Assembly: GCA_965279295.1 (NCBI GenBank)
Contig: CBDIHQ010000011.1
DNA length: 64,000 bases
Strand: one strand, 5' to 3'
DNA from: Aquabacter sp965279295
GTDB lineage: Bacteria; Pseudomonadota; Alphaproteobacteria; Rhizobiales; Xanthobacteraceae
Shown here: positions 15,233 through 23,598 of the stretch, piece by piece
Layout: the number at the start of each line of letters is the position of its first letter
Position numbering within the stretch: the first letter of the stretch is position 1
Made by a program: the position numbers and the translations under genes
The notes under the pieces: model-generated
What the model saw: the letters and a program-made list of their open reading frames with translations, nothing else
What the model was told of the DNA's origin: nothing
Databases searched by the model: none

Positions 15233-17536
15233 ATGATTGATAGACCAAAAACACAGCTCGCCCGAAAGGTGGCGCAGCTATGCCGCACTCGTGCAGCAAC
15301 CGTCCTTCCACCTCGAGAATTGGCTTCATTTCAAGCTTATTTACTCGACTGCGCTACGAGTAACTCCGCTTTCTCATTATCAAAGGTGCATGATTGGAGA
15401 GAAATCGCATCGAATTGTGGCATTTCCCATGAAATACTAATGATGGCGGCACCTGTATTGGGTTCGGTGATAGATGCCGTTCGTCGAAATATTAAGCCCA
15501 ATAAGACCCGGAAAACGGCGATTTCAAAGGCTCAAGGCGCTTGTCGAATGCAGCATCCGACAAGCCATTTAACTCCTACTTCTAACTTGACGTCCCCAAC
15601 CGAGATTAGAGAGAAACGGAAGACTGGCCCGAAGCCGAAGAATATCGAGGAGTTTCCGAAGCCCGTAAAAGATACTTGGGCGGACGTGGATGATTTTCCA
15701 TCGGCACTGACTTTGCAAATGAGTAGACATGATGACACGCCCCCGCATCTGGAAAAGGTTTTCGCCGCCAATGGCCACTCGGTTTTAGCCACCACCATCC
15801 GCATGTGGACGCGCGGCTTGAAAATCCCGCGCTCTGCGGGAAGTCTCATCGCGTTAGACTTTCTAGATCGGCGCTACCGTCTTAGAGCCGGCTATTTTCG
15901 TTCCAAACTTCCCCATTCCGACAGAAGTACATCGGCAAAGAAGCTCGACGGAATTACAGATTCTGAGCGTCGGCGCCTTGCTTGGCACTTACCACACGAT
16001 TTTGATCTCAAACCACTCAAAGAGCGAGAGGAAATACTGGAGTGGGTTCAGAGGGTGGTGATCAGCGGCGCTACAGAATACCGTCAGTTTCAAGCCGCCG
16101 CTATGAAGCACCGTTACTCGATACGCTTTCCTGGCCTTCTCGGTAGCAGCACCCAGCCACGCGGGCGTTACAGATTTGAGCTGAGTGAGGATGGTGCATT
16201 TCCTGATCCCGACCTTGCAGCTAATGCGGCAGATGCCCCTCGCCAACTTTCCCAAGAAATGACCAACCTACTAGAATTCAAGACGTCAATTTTGACTGCT
16301 TTCGGCTACCAAAGAAATGGGGTTTGGGGCGAGGAAACCGCCTCACAAAAGGTCGAGCACCTCGGGCTTATGTTTGGCGCGTTGGCGGCAGCGCCCGGCG
16401 GCGTTATCCGCGGCTTTGGCGTGCCGATGGAAAGCCTGACATTTGCCCTTCTGGTATTTCCTGCTGTCTGGGACTGGTACATCCAGTGGAGAGAACGGCG
16501 GCGCGGTTTCTATACGGCCTGGGAGGTCGACATGCTCCGCGTCTCAATAGCTTTGACGCGCGCAGAAACGGGATGGCTCCGCCAAAATCCAAAACTCGCG
16601 GAGCGGCTCAGATCAGTCGAGAATCTAGTAACTGAACACGACATCGCCGGGGTGCGTGCCGACTGGGATAGAGCTTGCGACGAAATGTACAAACACGGCT
16701 TAGCGCGTGCACGCGAGGTGCAACGCATAGCCCGCATTCATCGCGACCCGTTTGAGCCCATTATGCCGATCCTAGAGGCCGATAGTCCTGTGGGCGAATA
16801 CCGCAAGATTACGGATGAGATTTTGCGTCTCTTGCCTGACGAGAAACGCTATCCGCGCTCAGCCGCAGAGTCGGTGCGCGCCTTCTTAATGCTTAGATTT
16901 GGATTACATCTAGGGCTGCGCCAGAAAAATATGCGCCAACTTCTCGTTTGTCCGCGCGGCCGCACACCAACCACAGAGCGGCGTCTCACGGAACTTAAAC
17001 GTGGTGAACTGCGCTGGAGCGAACGAGATGGAGGCTGGGAGGTATGGATTCCTTCAGTCGCATTTAAGAATGCTGACTCCTCATTCTTTAGCAGCAAGCC
17101 ATTCCGGTTGATTTTGCCCGACCTTGGGGGGCTATATCAGCACCTCGAAGCCTATATAGATAGACACCGGCGTATCTTGTTAAAGGATGCATCTGACCCC
17201 GGCACCTTGTTTGTTAAATCGGTAAAAATAAACAGCAAAGATGCAGAATACGATCGAACTTCATTTTATGATGCTTGGCGTGTCGCAATCCAGCGTTACG
17301 GGATCCATAACCCCTTTACGGGGCGTGGAGCGATTAAGGGCCTCCTGCCACATGGGCCACACAACGTGCGTGATGTACTCGCCACTCATATTTTGAAGCA
17401 AACTGGATCGTATGAACAGGCTAGTTACGCCATCCAAGATACTCCGGAGATGGTTGCGAAGCACTATGGCCGCTTTCTCCCACAGGACAAAGCCGCCCTC
17501 GCAGCGCAGATTCTAAACCAGGTCTGGCAAGCGTGA
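15233..17536 (+). CDS. Very large tyrosine recombinase-like protein
   Basis: The 767-residue protein is about twice the size of a normal phage integrase. The C-terminal part has the catalytic features: an Arg in HLGLRQKNM near residue 560, H-x-x-R in PHNVRD (His710, Arg713), His719 in ATHIL and Tyr745 in KHYGRF. The first 500 or so residues are unlike usual core-binding domains; about residues 95-145 are Pro/Thr/Lys-rich and the middle has helical segments. No excisionase is beside it. The ATG at 15233 has no clear ribosome site, so the start is uncertain. It might mobilise the accessory region or act on DNA elsewhere. Confidence 0.75.
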   Translation: MIDRPKTQLARKVAQLCRTRAATVLPPRELASFQAYLLDCATSNSAFSLSKVHDWREIASNCGISHEILMMAAPVLGSVIDAVRRNIKPNKTRKTAISKAQGACRMQHPTSHLTPTSNLTSPTEIREKRKTGPKPKNIEEFPKPVKDTWADVDDFPSALTLQMSRHDDTPPHLEKVFAANGHSVLATTIRMWTRGLKIPRSAGSLIALDFLDRRYRLRAGYFRSKLPHSDRSTSAKKLDGITDSERRRLAWHLPHDFDLKPLKEREEILEWVQRVVISGATEYRQFQAAAMKHRYSIRFPGLLGSSTQPRGRYRFELSEDGAFPDPDLAANAADAPRQLSQEMTNLLEFKTSILTAFGYQRNGVWGEETASQKVEHLGLMFGALAAAPGGVIRGFGVPMESLTFALLVFPAVWDWYIQWRERRRGFYTAWEVDMLRVSIALTRAETGWLRQNPKLAERLRSVENLVTEHDIAGVRADWDRACDEMYKHGLARAREVQRIARIHRDPFEPIMPILEADSPVGEYRKITDEILRLLPDEKRYPRSAAESVRAFLMLRFGLHLGLRQKNMRQLLVCPRGRTPTTERRLTELKRGELRWSERDGGWEVWIPSVAFKNADSSFFSSKPFRLILPDLGGLYQHLEAYIDRHRRILLKDASDPGTLFVKSVKINSKDAEYDRTSFYDAWRVAIQRYGIHNPFTGRGAIKGLLPHGPHNVRDVLATHILKQTGSYEQASYAIQDTPEMVAKHYGRFLPQDKAALAAQILNQVWQA

Positions 17537-17746
17537 TAAAGGTGCTTCGGACCGATTTAAGTCTTTTGGCGACCATGCGAAACGTTCGCCTGGATGGGTC
17601 TTCTCCTTGGAAGTCAGGCGGCGCTACTGCGCCACCTGCGGTCCACGAGTCTATCCCTACCCTCAAAGTTCTTGCCCTACCTACCAACCTCCCCGCTGGA
17701 CATCCTTCACTCGATGCGCAACCATCGCGAGTGGGGGAAGCAATTC

Positions 17747-18217
17747 ATGAAAAGATTGATCGCCGTAATTTCGGCCGCGGGTCTCGTTGTCGGATGCGCC
17801 ACGATTACCCGTGGAACATCGGCACAAGTGCAGATCCAATCTGAGCCGCCAGGGGCCGAGGTTCGGACATCAACGGGCTTCACGTGTGTCACCCCGTGCA
17901 CGATGACAGTGAGCCGTAAGGACGAGTTCACCGTCTCGATCTCCAAGCAGGGGTTCGAACCCGAGCAGATCGACGTAAAGACCCGCCTGGCGGGTGACGG
18001 TGCAGCCGCGGGATTGGTCGGAAATGCGATCCTGGGTGGGGTCGTTGGTATGGCGGCGGACGCCGCGTCCGGGGCCACTCTTGAGCACTTTCCGAACCCT
18101 CTGAAGGTCGTTCTTTATCCCGTCGGCAAGAGGCCCGCTGGAGCGTCTCCAAACCTCATCCTGTCGCCGGCACAGCAGCCCGTGGATCCCACCGGCGAGA
18201 AAGCTCCAGCGACATGA
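17747..18217 (+). CDS. Lipoprotein with PEGA-like domain
   Basis: I start at the ATG at 17747 (GGGGGAAG upstream), because it opens a lipoprotein signal with lipobox LVVGC; the frame extends upstream without signs of coding. The 156-residue product then has VQIQSEPPGAEV and a FTVSISKQGFEP strand pattern typical of PEGA domains, and a glycine-rich hydrophobic segment (GLVGNAILGGVVG). A surface or envelope role is likely. The next gene overlaps its stop by four bases. Confidence 0.8.
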   Translation: MKRLIAVISAAGLVVGCATITRGTSAQVQIQSEPPGAEVRTSTGFTCVTPCTMTVSRKDEFTVSISKQGFEPEQIDVKTRLAGDGAAAGLVGNAILGGVVGMAADAASGATLEHFPNPLKVVLYPVGKRPAGASPNLILSPAQQPVDPTGEKAPAT

Positions 18218-18453
18218 GGTGGACGCTCTGGCTCGTGGGTATCGCCCTACTCGCGGTGGCCTGTCTTTCTGGCTCAGCCGGAGCGACCAACACGCCCTGC
18301 TCCGGCAAGAAGGGAGGGATCTCCCACTGCCGAGGCTCCACATTCGTATGCGTGGACAGTTCGACGAGCGCCTCGCAGAAGGATTGCCGCTCATATCTGG
18401 GCGGCGTCTACAACAAAGACGCGAGCGATCCGCCTCCGAAGCCTAAATCGTAG
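18214..18453 (+). CDS. Small secreted cysteine-containing protein
   Basis: The 79-residue product has a Sec signal peptide ending AGA and a mature part with four Cys in NTPCSGKKGGISHCRGSTFVC, a pattern seen in small secreted YdcA-type proteins of alphaproteobacteria. ATGA overlap couples it to the lipoprotein gene. Confidence 0.7.
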   Translation: MRWTLWLVGIALLAVACLSGSAGATNTPCSGKKGGISHCRGSTFVCVDSSTSASQKDCRSYLGGVYNKDASDPPPKPKS

Positions 18454-18501
18454 GCCTCTCTGCACATACCTCCCTGCACACACCTATCTGATTGCAGGGA
18501 C

Positions 18502-19125
18502 TCAGTTTCCGGTTCGGATCGCCACCGAAGCCACCCCGGCGCCAACCAATATCGTGCCCCCAGTCTTGTTCACCAAGCCGATCACTCGCTCGCTCCGAAC
18601 AAGCTGGCCGGCGCGGCTAGCGAAGCACGCATAGGCAAGCGCATTTCCGAACGCGATGACCAGGAAGGTGGCTTGCAGGATGAAAACCTGAGGCCAGAAT
18701 TCGGCGTGTGGATCGATGAACTGCGGGAAGAAGGCGACAAAAAACAATATGCCTTTTGGGTTCAGGCTGGTCACGAGCCAAGCGTGTGCCGCCATGCGAG
18801 TGACTGTGGAGGAGCGCATTCTTGGCTCCGCGCTCAAAGTCCCCCCGGCCCGAAAGAGCTTGATACCGAGATAGACCAGATATGCCGCGCCAGCCCACTT
18901 CACGATGGTGAATAGCGTGGCGGACGCCATGAGAAGGGTGCCAATTCCCAAGATTGATAGGGACATGGCGGTGAAATCGCCCAGGGCAACGCCCACTGCC
19001 ATGGGCAGCGCTGCGCGCCATCCCTGTCCAAGCGCGTAGGACACGACCAAAAGGACGGTAGGGCCTGGGATCAATACCAGAGCGGCCGATGCGGCAAGAA
19101 AAGCAAGCCAAGTCTCAATCGTCAT
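18502..19125 (-). CDS. LysE/RhtB family amino-acid exporter
   Basis: The ATG at 19125 (AGGAGC upstream) gives 207 residues with about six hydrophobic helices. The N-terminal block LVLIPGPTVLLVVSYALGQG is the LysE/RhtB signature. The family exports amino acids or related compounds; the substrate cannot be read from the sequence. Confidence 0.9.
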   Translation of the reverse strand: MTIETWLAFLAASAALVLIPGPTVLLVVSYALGQGWRAALPMAVGVALGDFTAMSLSILGIGTLLMASATLFTIVKWAGAAYLVYLGIKLFRAGGTLSAEPRMRSSTVTRMAAHAWLVTSLNPKGILFFVAFFPQFIDPHAEFWPQVFILQATFLVIAFGNALAYACFASRAGQLVRSERVIGLVNKTGGTILVGAGVASVAIRTGN

Positions 19126-19210
19126 GTCAGCTCCTGCTTCGATGAACTGAGCCATCCACCGGACTGCAAAGGTGTCAACGGCCAGACATCATTCTTTGAA
19201 ATTGACGCGC

Positions 19211-19933
19211 TCACTTTTCTCTCTGGAAGAGGTCTTCTTGCCCTCCAGCTTCCCCCAGGCCCATCCCCGTACCGCCCCCCATTCCGATGGCACCGCCGTC
19301 GCCTTTACGGGCGCCATCTCGCTCCTGCTCACCCTTACCTTTCCCGCTCACCGCCGAGGGACGAGCTGGCCCTTGTTGCGGGAGTTGTAGGCTCGCCGGA
19401 ATCGGCTCTAGGTCCAATGCAGAGCGGATGAAATTTCGCAAGGAAACGACAAGGTCGTGAGTATGCACAGGACGGCCGGCAACAAGTTCACTCACCGCGT
19501 GGGCCGCCAAGTTCACCTGCTCCTCAGTTCCTAGGAGGATCACGTCAGACAGCGCCGCTTCGACGGCATCACGGATGCGTCGGGATCTGTCGGAACCGAT
19601 GGAGCTCATAACGGCCGCTGCAGGATCAGCCGTTGCCGGAGAGGCGCCCCTACGGCGCAGGTCTCTCATATGGGTGGGGTCAACCGACAGAGTTCCGGTG
19701 AACGATCCACCGAGGATCTTGTATGCCGCGATCAGCGTCTTGAGACGCTCATTAATCTGTCTGTTCGCTCGTTCGCGCCGCTGCTGGACGGTGGACATGA
19801 CAAGAAGGCGAATTCCAACGCCAATGAGGGTAATAAGCGCTAGGCCAGTCAGCGTCGCGAGGACGCTCTGCCATGAGCTGAAATCGATGTTGCGCAGTGC
19901 GGCCTCCCCGGTCGTGCCTTGCCGGTTCAACAA
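19211..19933 (-). CDS. Conserved membrane-anchored protein of unknown function
   Basis: The 240-residue frame has one N-terminal hydrophobic helix, then a soluble domain with QQRRERANRQINERLKTLIAAYKILGGSFTG, EAALSDVILLGTEEQV and HTHDLVVSLRNFIRSALDL, blocks I recognise as conserved in a widespread proteobacterial protein of unknown role, and a Gly/Lys-rich tail. The start is a TTG at 19933 without a good site and may be further in. Divergent from the nuclease gene. Confidence 0.75.
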   Translation of the reverse strand: MLNRQGTTGEAALRNIDFSSWQSVLATLTGLALITLIGVGIRLLVMSTVQQRRERANRQINERLKTLIAAYKILGGSFTGTLSVDPTHMRDLRRRGASPATADPAAAVMSSIGSDRSRRIRDAVEAALSDVILLGTEEQVNLAAHAVSELVAGRPVHTHDLVVSLRNFIRSALDLEPIPASLQLPQQGPARPSAVSGKGKGEQERDGARKGDGGAIGMGGGTGMGLGEAGGQEDLFQREK

Positions 19934-19963
19934 GTGTGCGGGGTACAGGTGGTTCCGAAGCTC

Positions 19964-20434
19964 ATGTCCAGCTTTATCGTCGCAATGTCACTACTCTCTT
20001 CTCCCGCCCTTGCCGAGCCCATTGTCGGGCGTGCGTCCGTCATCGACGGCGACACCATCGAAGTCCACGGACAGCGGATCAGACTGGAAGGGATCGACGC
20101 CCCCGAGGGCCGGCAGACTTGCACTGACAAGGCGACAGGCGCGGCGGTCAGATGTGGGCAGCGCGCGGCTTTCTTTCTGGCCGACATGATCGAAGCCCAT
20201 GTTGTGAGCTGCGGGCCATCCGGCCACGACCGCTATCGTCGGGTGCTGGCGCGCTGCTCGATAGCTGGAAAGGACGTGGGGGAGCAGATGGTCGGGGCCG
20301 GTTGGGCATTAGCCTATGTCGCCTACAGTCGAGCCTATGAGGTGAGCGAGGCGGCGGCGAGGAAGGCAGGGACGGGCATGTGGGCGATGCAGTTCGATGC
20401 CCCGTGGGATTGGAGGCGGGCTCAACGACCATGA
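19964..20434 (+). CDS. Secreted thermonuclease-like (SNase) protein
   Basis: Starting at the ATG at 19964, the 156-residue protein has a signal peptide and a staphylococcal-nuclease fold: ASVIDGDTIEVHGQRIRLEGIDAPE contains the Asp and Arg of the active site, and GHDRYRRVLARC supplies the second Arg. A secreted or periplasmic nuclease that degrades DNA or RNA with calcium is the expected role. Confidence 0.88.
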   Translation: MSSFIVAMSLLSSPALAEPIVGRASVIDGDTIEVHGQRIRLEGIDAPEGRQTCTDKATGAAVRCGQRAAFFLADMIEAHVVSCGPSGHDRYRRVLARCSIAGKDVGEQMVGAGWALAYVAYSRAYEVSEAAARKAGTGMWAMQFDAPWDWRRAQRP

Positions 20435-20494
20435 CCCCATCTTCCGCCGGCGCGGGAACAGGAGGAAGATGCTTGGCCACTTTAGGAGGCCATC

Positions 20495-20737
20495 ATGAAA
20501 ACAGTCCTGGCCGCTATGCTGCTCACAATCTTGGCCGGCACGGCCATGGCTGATACCTGCACGGTCACGGCAGCATTGAAGAATCTCGCGGGCGCAGCCA
20601 AGACCAGCTTCATGGCCAAATGCACGAAGGACGCGCAGGCTACGTGCGAGACCCAGGCCGTCGACAAGAAAATCTATGGCGCAGCGAAAACCAGCTTCGT
20701 CACGAAGTGCACCAAGGATGCAGTCGGAGCGCCGTGA
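20495..20737 (+). CDS. Small secreted PsiF-like repeat protein
   Basis: The 80-residue protein has a Sec signal (to about residue 19) and two copies of a motif GAAKTSF-x-x-KCTKDA, like the PsiF family of phosphate-starvation proteins whose function is unknown. AGGAGG precedes the ATG. The next gene starts at a GTG that overlaps its stop. Confidence 0.75.
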   Translation: MKTVLAAMLLTILAGTAMADTCTVTAALKNLAGAAKTSFMAKCTKDAQATCETQAVDKKIYGAAKTSFVTKCTKDAVGAP

Positions 20738-21339
20738 CGAGAGCCCTACAGCCCGTAGTTTATCTCGCTGGCCCAGAGGTCTTCTTTCCCGACGCTTCTT
20801 CCAGAGGGCAGCGCCTGAAGGCACTCTGCGCTCAACACGGGCTACATGGGATATTCCCACTGGATGGGGCGACGCCTGATGAGAAGCTGAATCCAGTGAC
20901 CATCCGCATGCGCTGCCTCGCCAGCATCAATGCCGCCGACGCTGTGGTGGCAAACATCTCCCCGTTTCGCGGCGCACACATGGACCCCGGAACGGCGTGG
21001 GAAGTGGGCTATGCAGAAGCGCAGGGAAAGCCGGTCTTCCTCTGGTCCACTGACACGCGAGAGATGGTGGAGCGCATCCGCGGCACCTTTGGCCCTCGCG
21101 GAATGACGGACCTCAACGGCCACCTGATCGAGAATTTCGGCAAGCCCGAAAATCTGATGATTACGGCAGAGCAGATCCTCGTCTACGACACCCCGCAGGA
21201 CGCGATACGCGCCGCTGCCGAGTCCCTGGTGCACTGGCGCGTGCAAAAGGATGGGATGCGATTGAAGAGAAAGGTCATCCTCTTTGCCATCCTCGCCTTG
21301 ATGGCCGCTGTGCTTGCAAGCAGCTTTCTATGGCGCTGA
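20734..21339 (+). CDS. Nucleoside 2-deoxyribosyltransferase with C-terminal membrane helix
   Basis: The GTG at 20734 overlaps the previous stop (GTGA), giving 201 residues. VVYLAGPEVFF, a Gly-Pro nucleotide loop, and DAVVANISPFRGAHMDPGTAWEVGYAEAQGKPVF with the catalytic Glu of the WEVG block are characteristic of the deoxyribosyltransferase family, which swaps bases between deoxynucleosides. Unlike standard members, it ends with a single hydrophobic helix after a basic segment (KRKVILFAILALMAAVLASS), so it may be anchored in the inner membrane facing the cytoplasm. Confidence 0.85.
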   Translation: MTRALQPVVYLAGPEVFFPDASSRGQRLKALCAQHGLHGIFPLDGATPDEKLNPVTIRMRCLASINAADAVVANISPFRGAHMDPGTAWEVGYAEAQGKPVFLWSTDTREMVERIRGTFGPRGMTDLNGHLIENFGKPENLMITAEQILVYDTPQDAIRAAAESLVHWRVQKDGMRLKRKVILFAILALMAAVLASSFLWR

Positions 21340-21391
21340 ACTATCGGATGCCGGAGCAGCCGCCCCCGCCTTAGGCAAGAGCGGCCCAGCC

Positions 21392-21538
21392 TCAACGGCT
21401 GGCCTGACAGCGGGCCTCCTCCGCGGCCATCGCGAGGATATAAGCAAGCGTTGCGAGGCGGGTTGACGAGCAGATCCCGCGCAACTCCTCGATCAACGCC
21501 GCAACATATGCGACGGCGGCCTTTTCCTCTTCTGACAT
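21392..21538 (-). CDS. Small hypothetical protein (48 aa)
   Basis: The ATG at 21538 with GGGAGA upstream gives a short helical acidic protein (EEEKAAVAYVAALIEELRG). Not recognised. The longer in-frame extension has no ribosome site. Confidence 0.4.
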   Translation of the reverse strand: MSEEEKAAVAYVAALIEELRGICSSTRLATLAYILAMAAEEARCQASR

Positions 21539-21719
21539 GATTGGTCTCCCTGACCTGGGCACGATCGCCCATCGGTAGGTTCGTCCGACGGGCGCTAATG
21601 CTAAAGCCCGGCAATCAGCGCCTGACACGTTCAACGAGCAAACGCTTGAGTTCACGACGCACGCCAATCACTCATCCGCCATCATCGCGTGCGCACAGGA
21701 TTTCGCCGCCCCCCTTTTT

Positions 21720-22001
21720 TCACTTCGAGTTGAGGGGCGGCCCTAAAAGTACCGCGGCCGGTGCATCAGGTGGCACAAAGCTGACCCAAACCTCGCGACA
21801 TCCGCATGTTGGACACCGTAGCCGCTGCGCCAACCTGGCAATCGGGAAACCTCTTCCTCGAGTGGAAACGAGCGTCTGCATGTCCAGTTCTGCCCGCCAA
21901 ATGCACGGCCGGCGGCGCTTCAAGCCTTCACGAGGTGGGGATTCACAGCGAACTGTGACGCGCCATTTCGCGTCCATCGCCTCCCCGAGCATCGCTATCA
22001 T
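21720..22001 (-). CDS. Small putative zinc-ribbon protein
   Basis: The ATG at 22001 overlaps the stop of the preceding gene (ATGA), which fixes the start; the product is 93 residues. It contains RLRCPTCGCREVWVSFVPP, a CxxC zinc knuckle near the C-terminus, as in many small alphaproteobacterial proteins of unknown role. A second single Cys pair lies in the N-terminal half. Confidence 0.6.
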   Translation of the reverse strand: MIAMLGEAMDAKWRVTVRCESPPREGLKRRRPCIWRAELDMQTLVSTRGRGFPIARLAQRLRCPTCGCREVWVSFVPPDAPAAVLLGPPLNSK

Positions 22002-22213
22002 TTCAATTCCGGCGCACCAGCAGGCTTCCTCGCGAAGCCCCGTGAGGACGACCACTTGAGCTGGGAAATCTCGTGTTCAAGCCCCGCTTGTCCAACGAGC
22101 AGTTGACGAATGGTCTCTCGCAGATTTCCTTTGCAGAGTGCGATGTTCTCCTCAACCTCAGCGTCGCTGATGGCAAAATAACTCTCTTCCGCGCGCGTCG
22201 CCTCGCTCGGCAT
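21998..22213 (-). CDS. Small hypothetical protein upstream of the zinc-ribbon gene
   Basis: The ATG at 22213 has GGAG upstream. The 71-residue product is soluble with a helical middle (EVEENIALCKGNLRETIRQLLVGQ). Not recognised. It is coupled to the following gene and lies antisense to the leader of the SRAP gene. Confidence 0.5.
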   Translation of the reverse strand: MPSEATRAEESYFAISDAEVEENIALCKGNLRETIRQLLVGQAGLEHEISQLKWSSSRGFARKPAGAPELK

Positions 22214-22318
22214 GGCACTCTCCGCTCCCGTGATGCCTATATGGATTCCATAGGAACACAAAGAGAACAAGCCGCTAGATATGGTATGGTGGTTATCGAA
22301 AAGGCGGAGGGCGAGCCG

Positions 22319-23068
22319 ATGTGCAATCTCTACAGTTCGCTGACAACGCGCGAGGCGATGCGGGCGCTGCGCCGCTATATCCACGACATAACCAACGGCG
22401 CGCCCTGGCCGCCGCAGGTGTACCCGGACTATGCCGGACCGATCATTCGCAAGGGTGCCAATGATGAGGAGGAACTGGCCCTGGCAAGGTGGGGCATGCC
22501 GTCATCAAAGAAGGCGATCCTGGAGGCCGCCACTAAGCGCGCTGAGAAATTGCGGGCCAAAGGCAAGGAGTTGGATTTCGCCGAACTTCTGCGGGTGGAG
22601 CCAGACGGCGGAACCACGAACGTCCGCAACACCAACAGTTCGCATTGGCGCCCATGGCTGAGTCCAGCGAACCGGTGTCTCGTGCCTTTGACCGCTTTCG
22701 CGGAGCCCGGGAAGGACGCCGCGGGCAAGTTTCAGAATGTGTGGTTCGCTGCCGCAGAGGATCAGCCGCTCGTCTTTTTCGCTGGGATTGAGATGAGGGA
22801 CTGGTCCGGCGTCCGCAAGGCCAAAGAGGGCTGGGTCACAACCGACCTCTACGCCTTCCTGACGACCGCCCCCAATGCCGAGGTGGGAGAGGTCCACCCC
22901 AAGGCAATGCCGGTGATCCTGACGACGGACGAAGAGCGAGATGTATGGATGAGGGCGCCGTGGGGCGAGGCAGCGGCACTACAGAGGCCGCTGCCGGACG
23001 GCACCTTGCAGGTCGTGGCGCGTGGCACTGCGTCCCGAGCCGACGCAAAGTACGGCGCTCTGCTGTGA
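22319..23068 (+). CDS. SRAP/YedK family abasic-site DNA-protein crosslink protein
   Basis: Start at the ATG at 22319 (GGCGGAGGG upstream), because the family needs Met-Cys at the N-terminus; after Met removal Cys2 links to abasic sites in single-stranded DNA. The 249-residue protein opens with MCNLYS, has the NTNSSHWRP segment, CLVPLTAFAEP and the conserved His in EVHPKAMPVIL. Alphaproteobacterial genomes often carry several copies, also on mobile elements. Confidence 0.93.
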   Translation: MCNLYSSLTTREAMRALRRYIHDITNGAPWPPQVYPDYAGPIIRKGANDEEELALARWGMPSSKKAILEAATKRAEKLRAKGKELDFAELLRVEPDGGTTNVRNTNSSHWRPWLSPANRCLVPLTAFAEPGKDAAGKFQNVWFAAAEDQPLVFFAGIEMRDWSGVRKAKEGWVTTDLYAFLTTAPNAEVGEVHPKAMPVILTTDEERDVWMRAPWGEAAALQRPLPDGTLQVVARGTASRADAKYGALL

Positions 23069-23139
23069 TGCCGGCCCATCCCACCCCCTATGGCGTGCCG
23101 CGGATCGCCGGTCATTTTCGTCGGCTGCACCGCTGCCTT

Positions 23140-23598
23140 CTAATAACGCCACAGAACCCACATGCAAAATATCAATGATATAAATATTATACTAACAACA
23201 ATAAACATCACAGACACTTGATTTGCCAAGCGTAAATCCTTTTCGATCGAATTATTTTTCTTTATATCATCCATATTATACTTATTCCTAATAATAAGCG
23301 CCGCGCGAATTAGGATTATCAACCCTACGGCCGCCTCCACTAGAAGTACTAGAACTATAATATTACCTGAAATTACTCCGACGCCGACAGTCCGTCCGAT
23401 CAGGATTACCTGACACAACATCAACGCAACAAGTAATACAACAAATGAAAATCCAACGGCCCTTCTGTATTTTACATGTAATTTCTCATTCTCTCCAAGC
23501 TGGGAGATAGCCCAAATTATTATTATAAATGCAATGACCGATATAGTCGTTATCGATAAATATCCGTAATTAATGTTGATCACTTTATATATCTTCAT
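23140..23598 (-). CDS. Four-helix membrane protein coupled to RHS gene (probable immunity protein)
   Basis: The ATG at 23598 overlaps the RHS stop by four bases, so it is translated with it. The 152-residue product has four hydrophobic helices and a charged linker between the third and fourth. It is strongly AT-rich compared with the flanks. Genes directly behind RHS genes usually encode immunity proteins, and membrane-located immunity fits an effector acting on membranes. Similar in size and topology to the protein at 13186-13614. The role is inferred from position. Confidence 0.65.
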   Translation of the reverse strand: MKIYKVININYGYLSITTISVIAFIIIIWAISQLGENEKLHVKYRRAVGFSFVVLLVALMLCQVILIGRTVGVGVISGNIIVLVLLVEAAVGLIILIRAALIIRNKYNMDDIKKNNSIEKDLRLANQVSVMFIVVSIIFISLIFCMWVLWRY

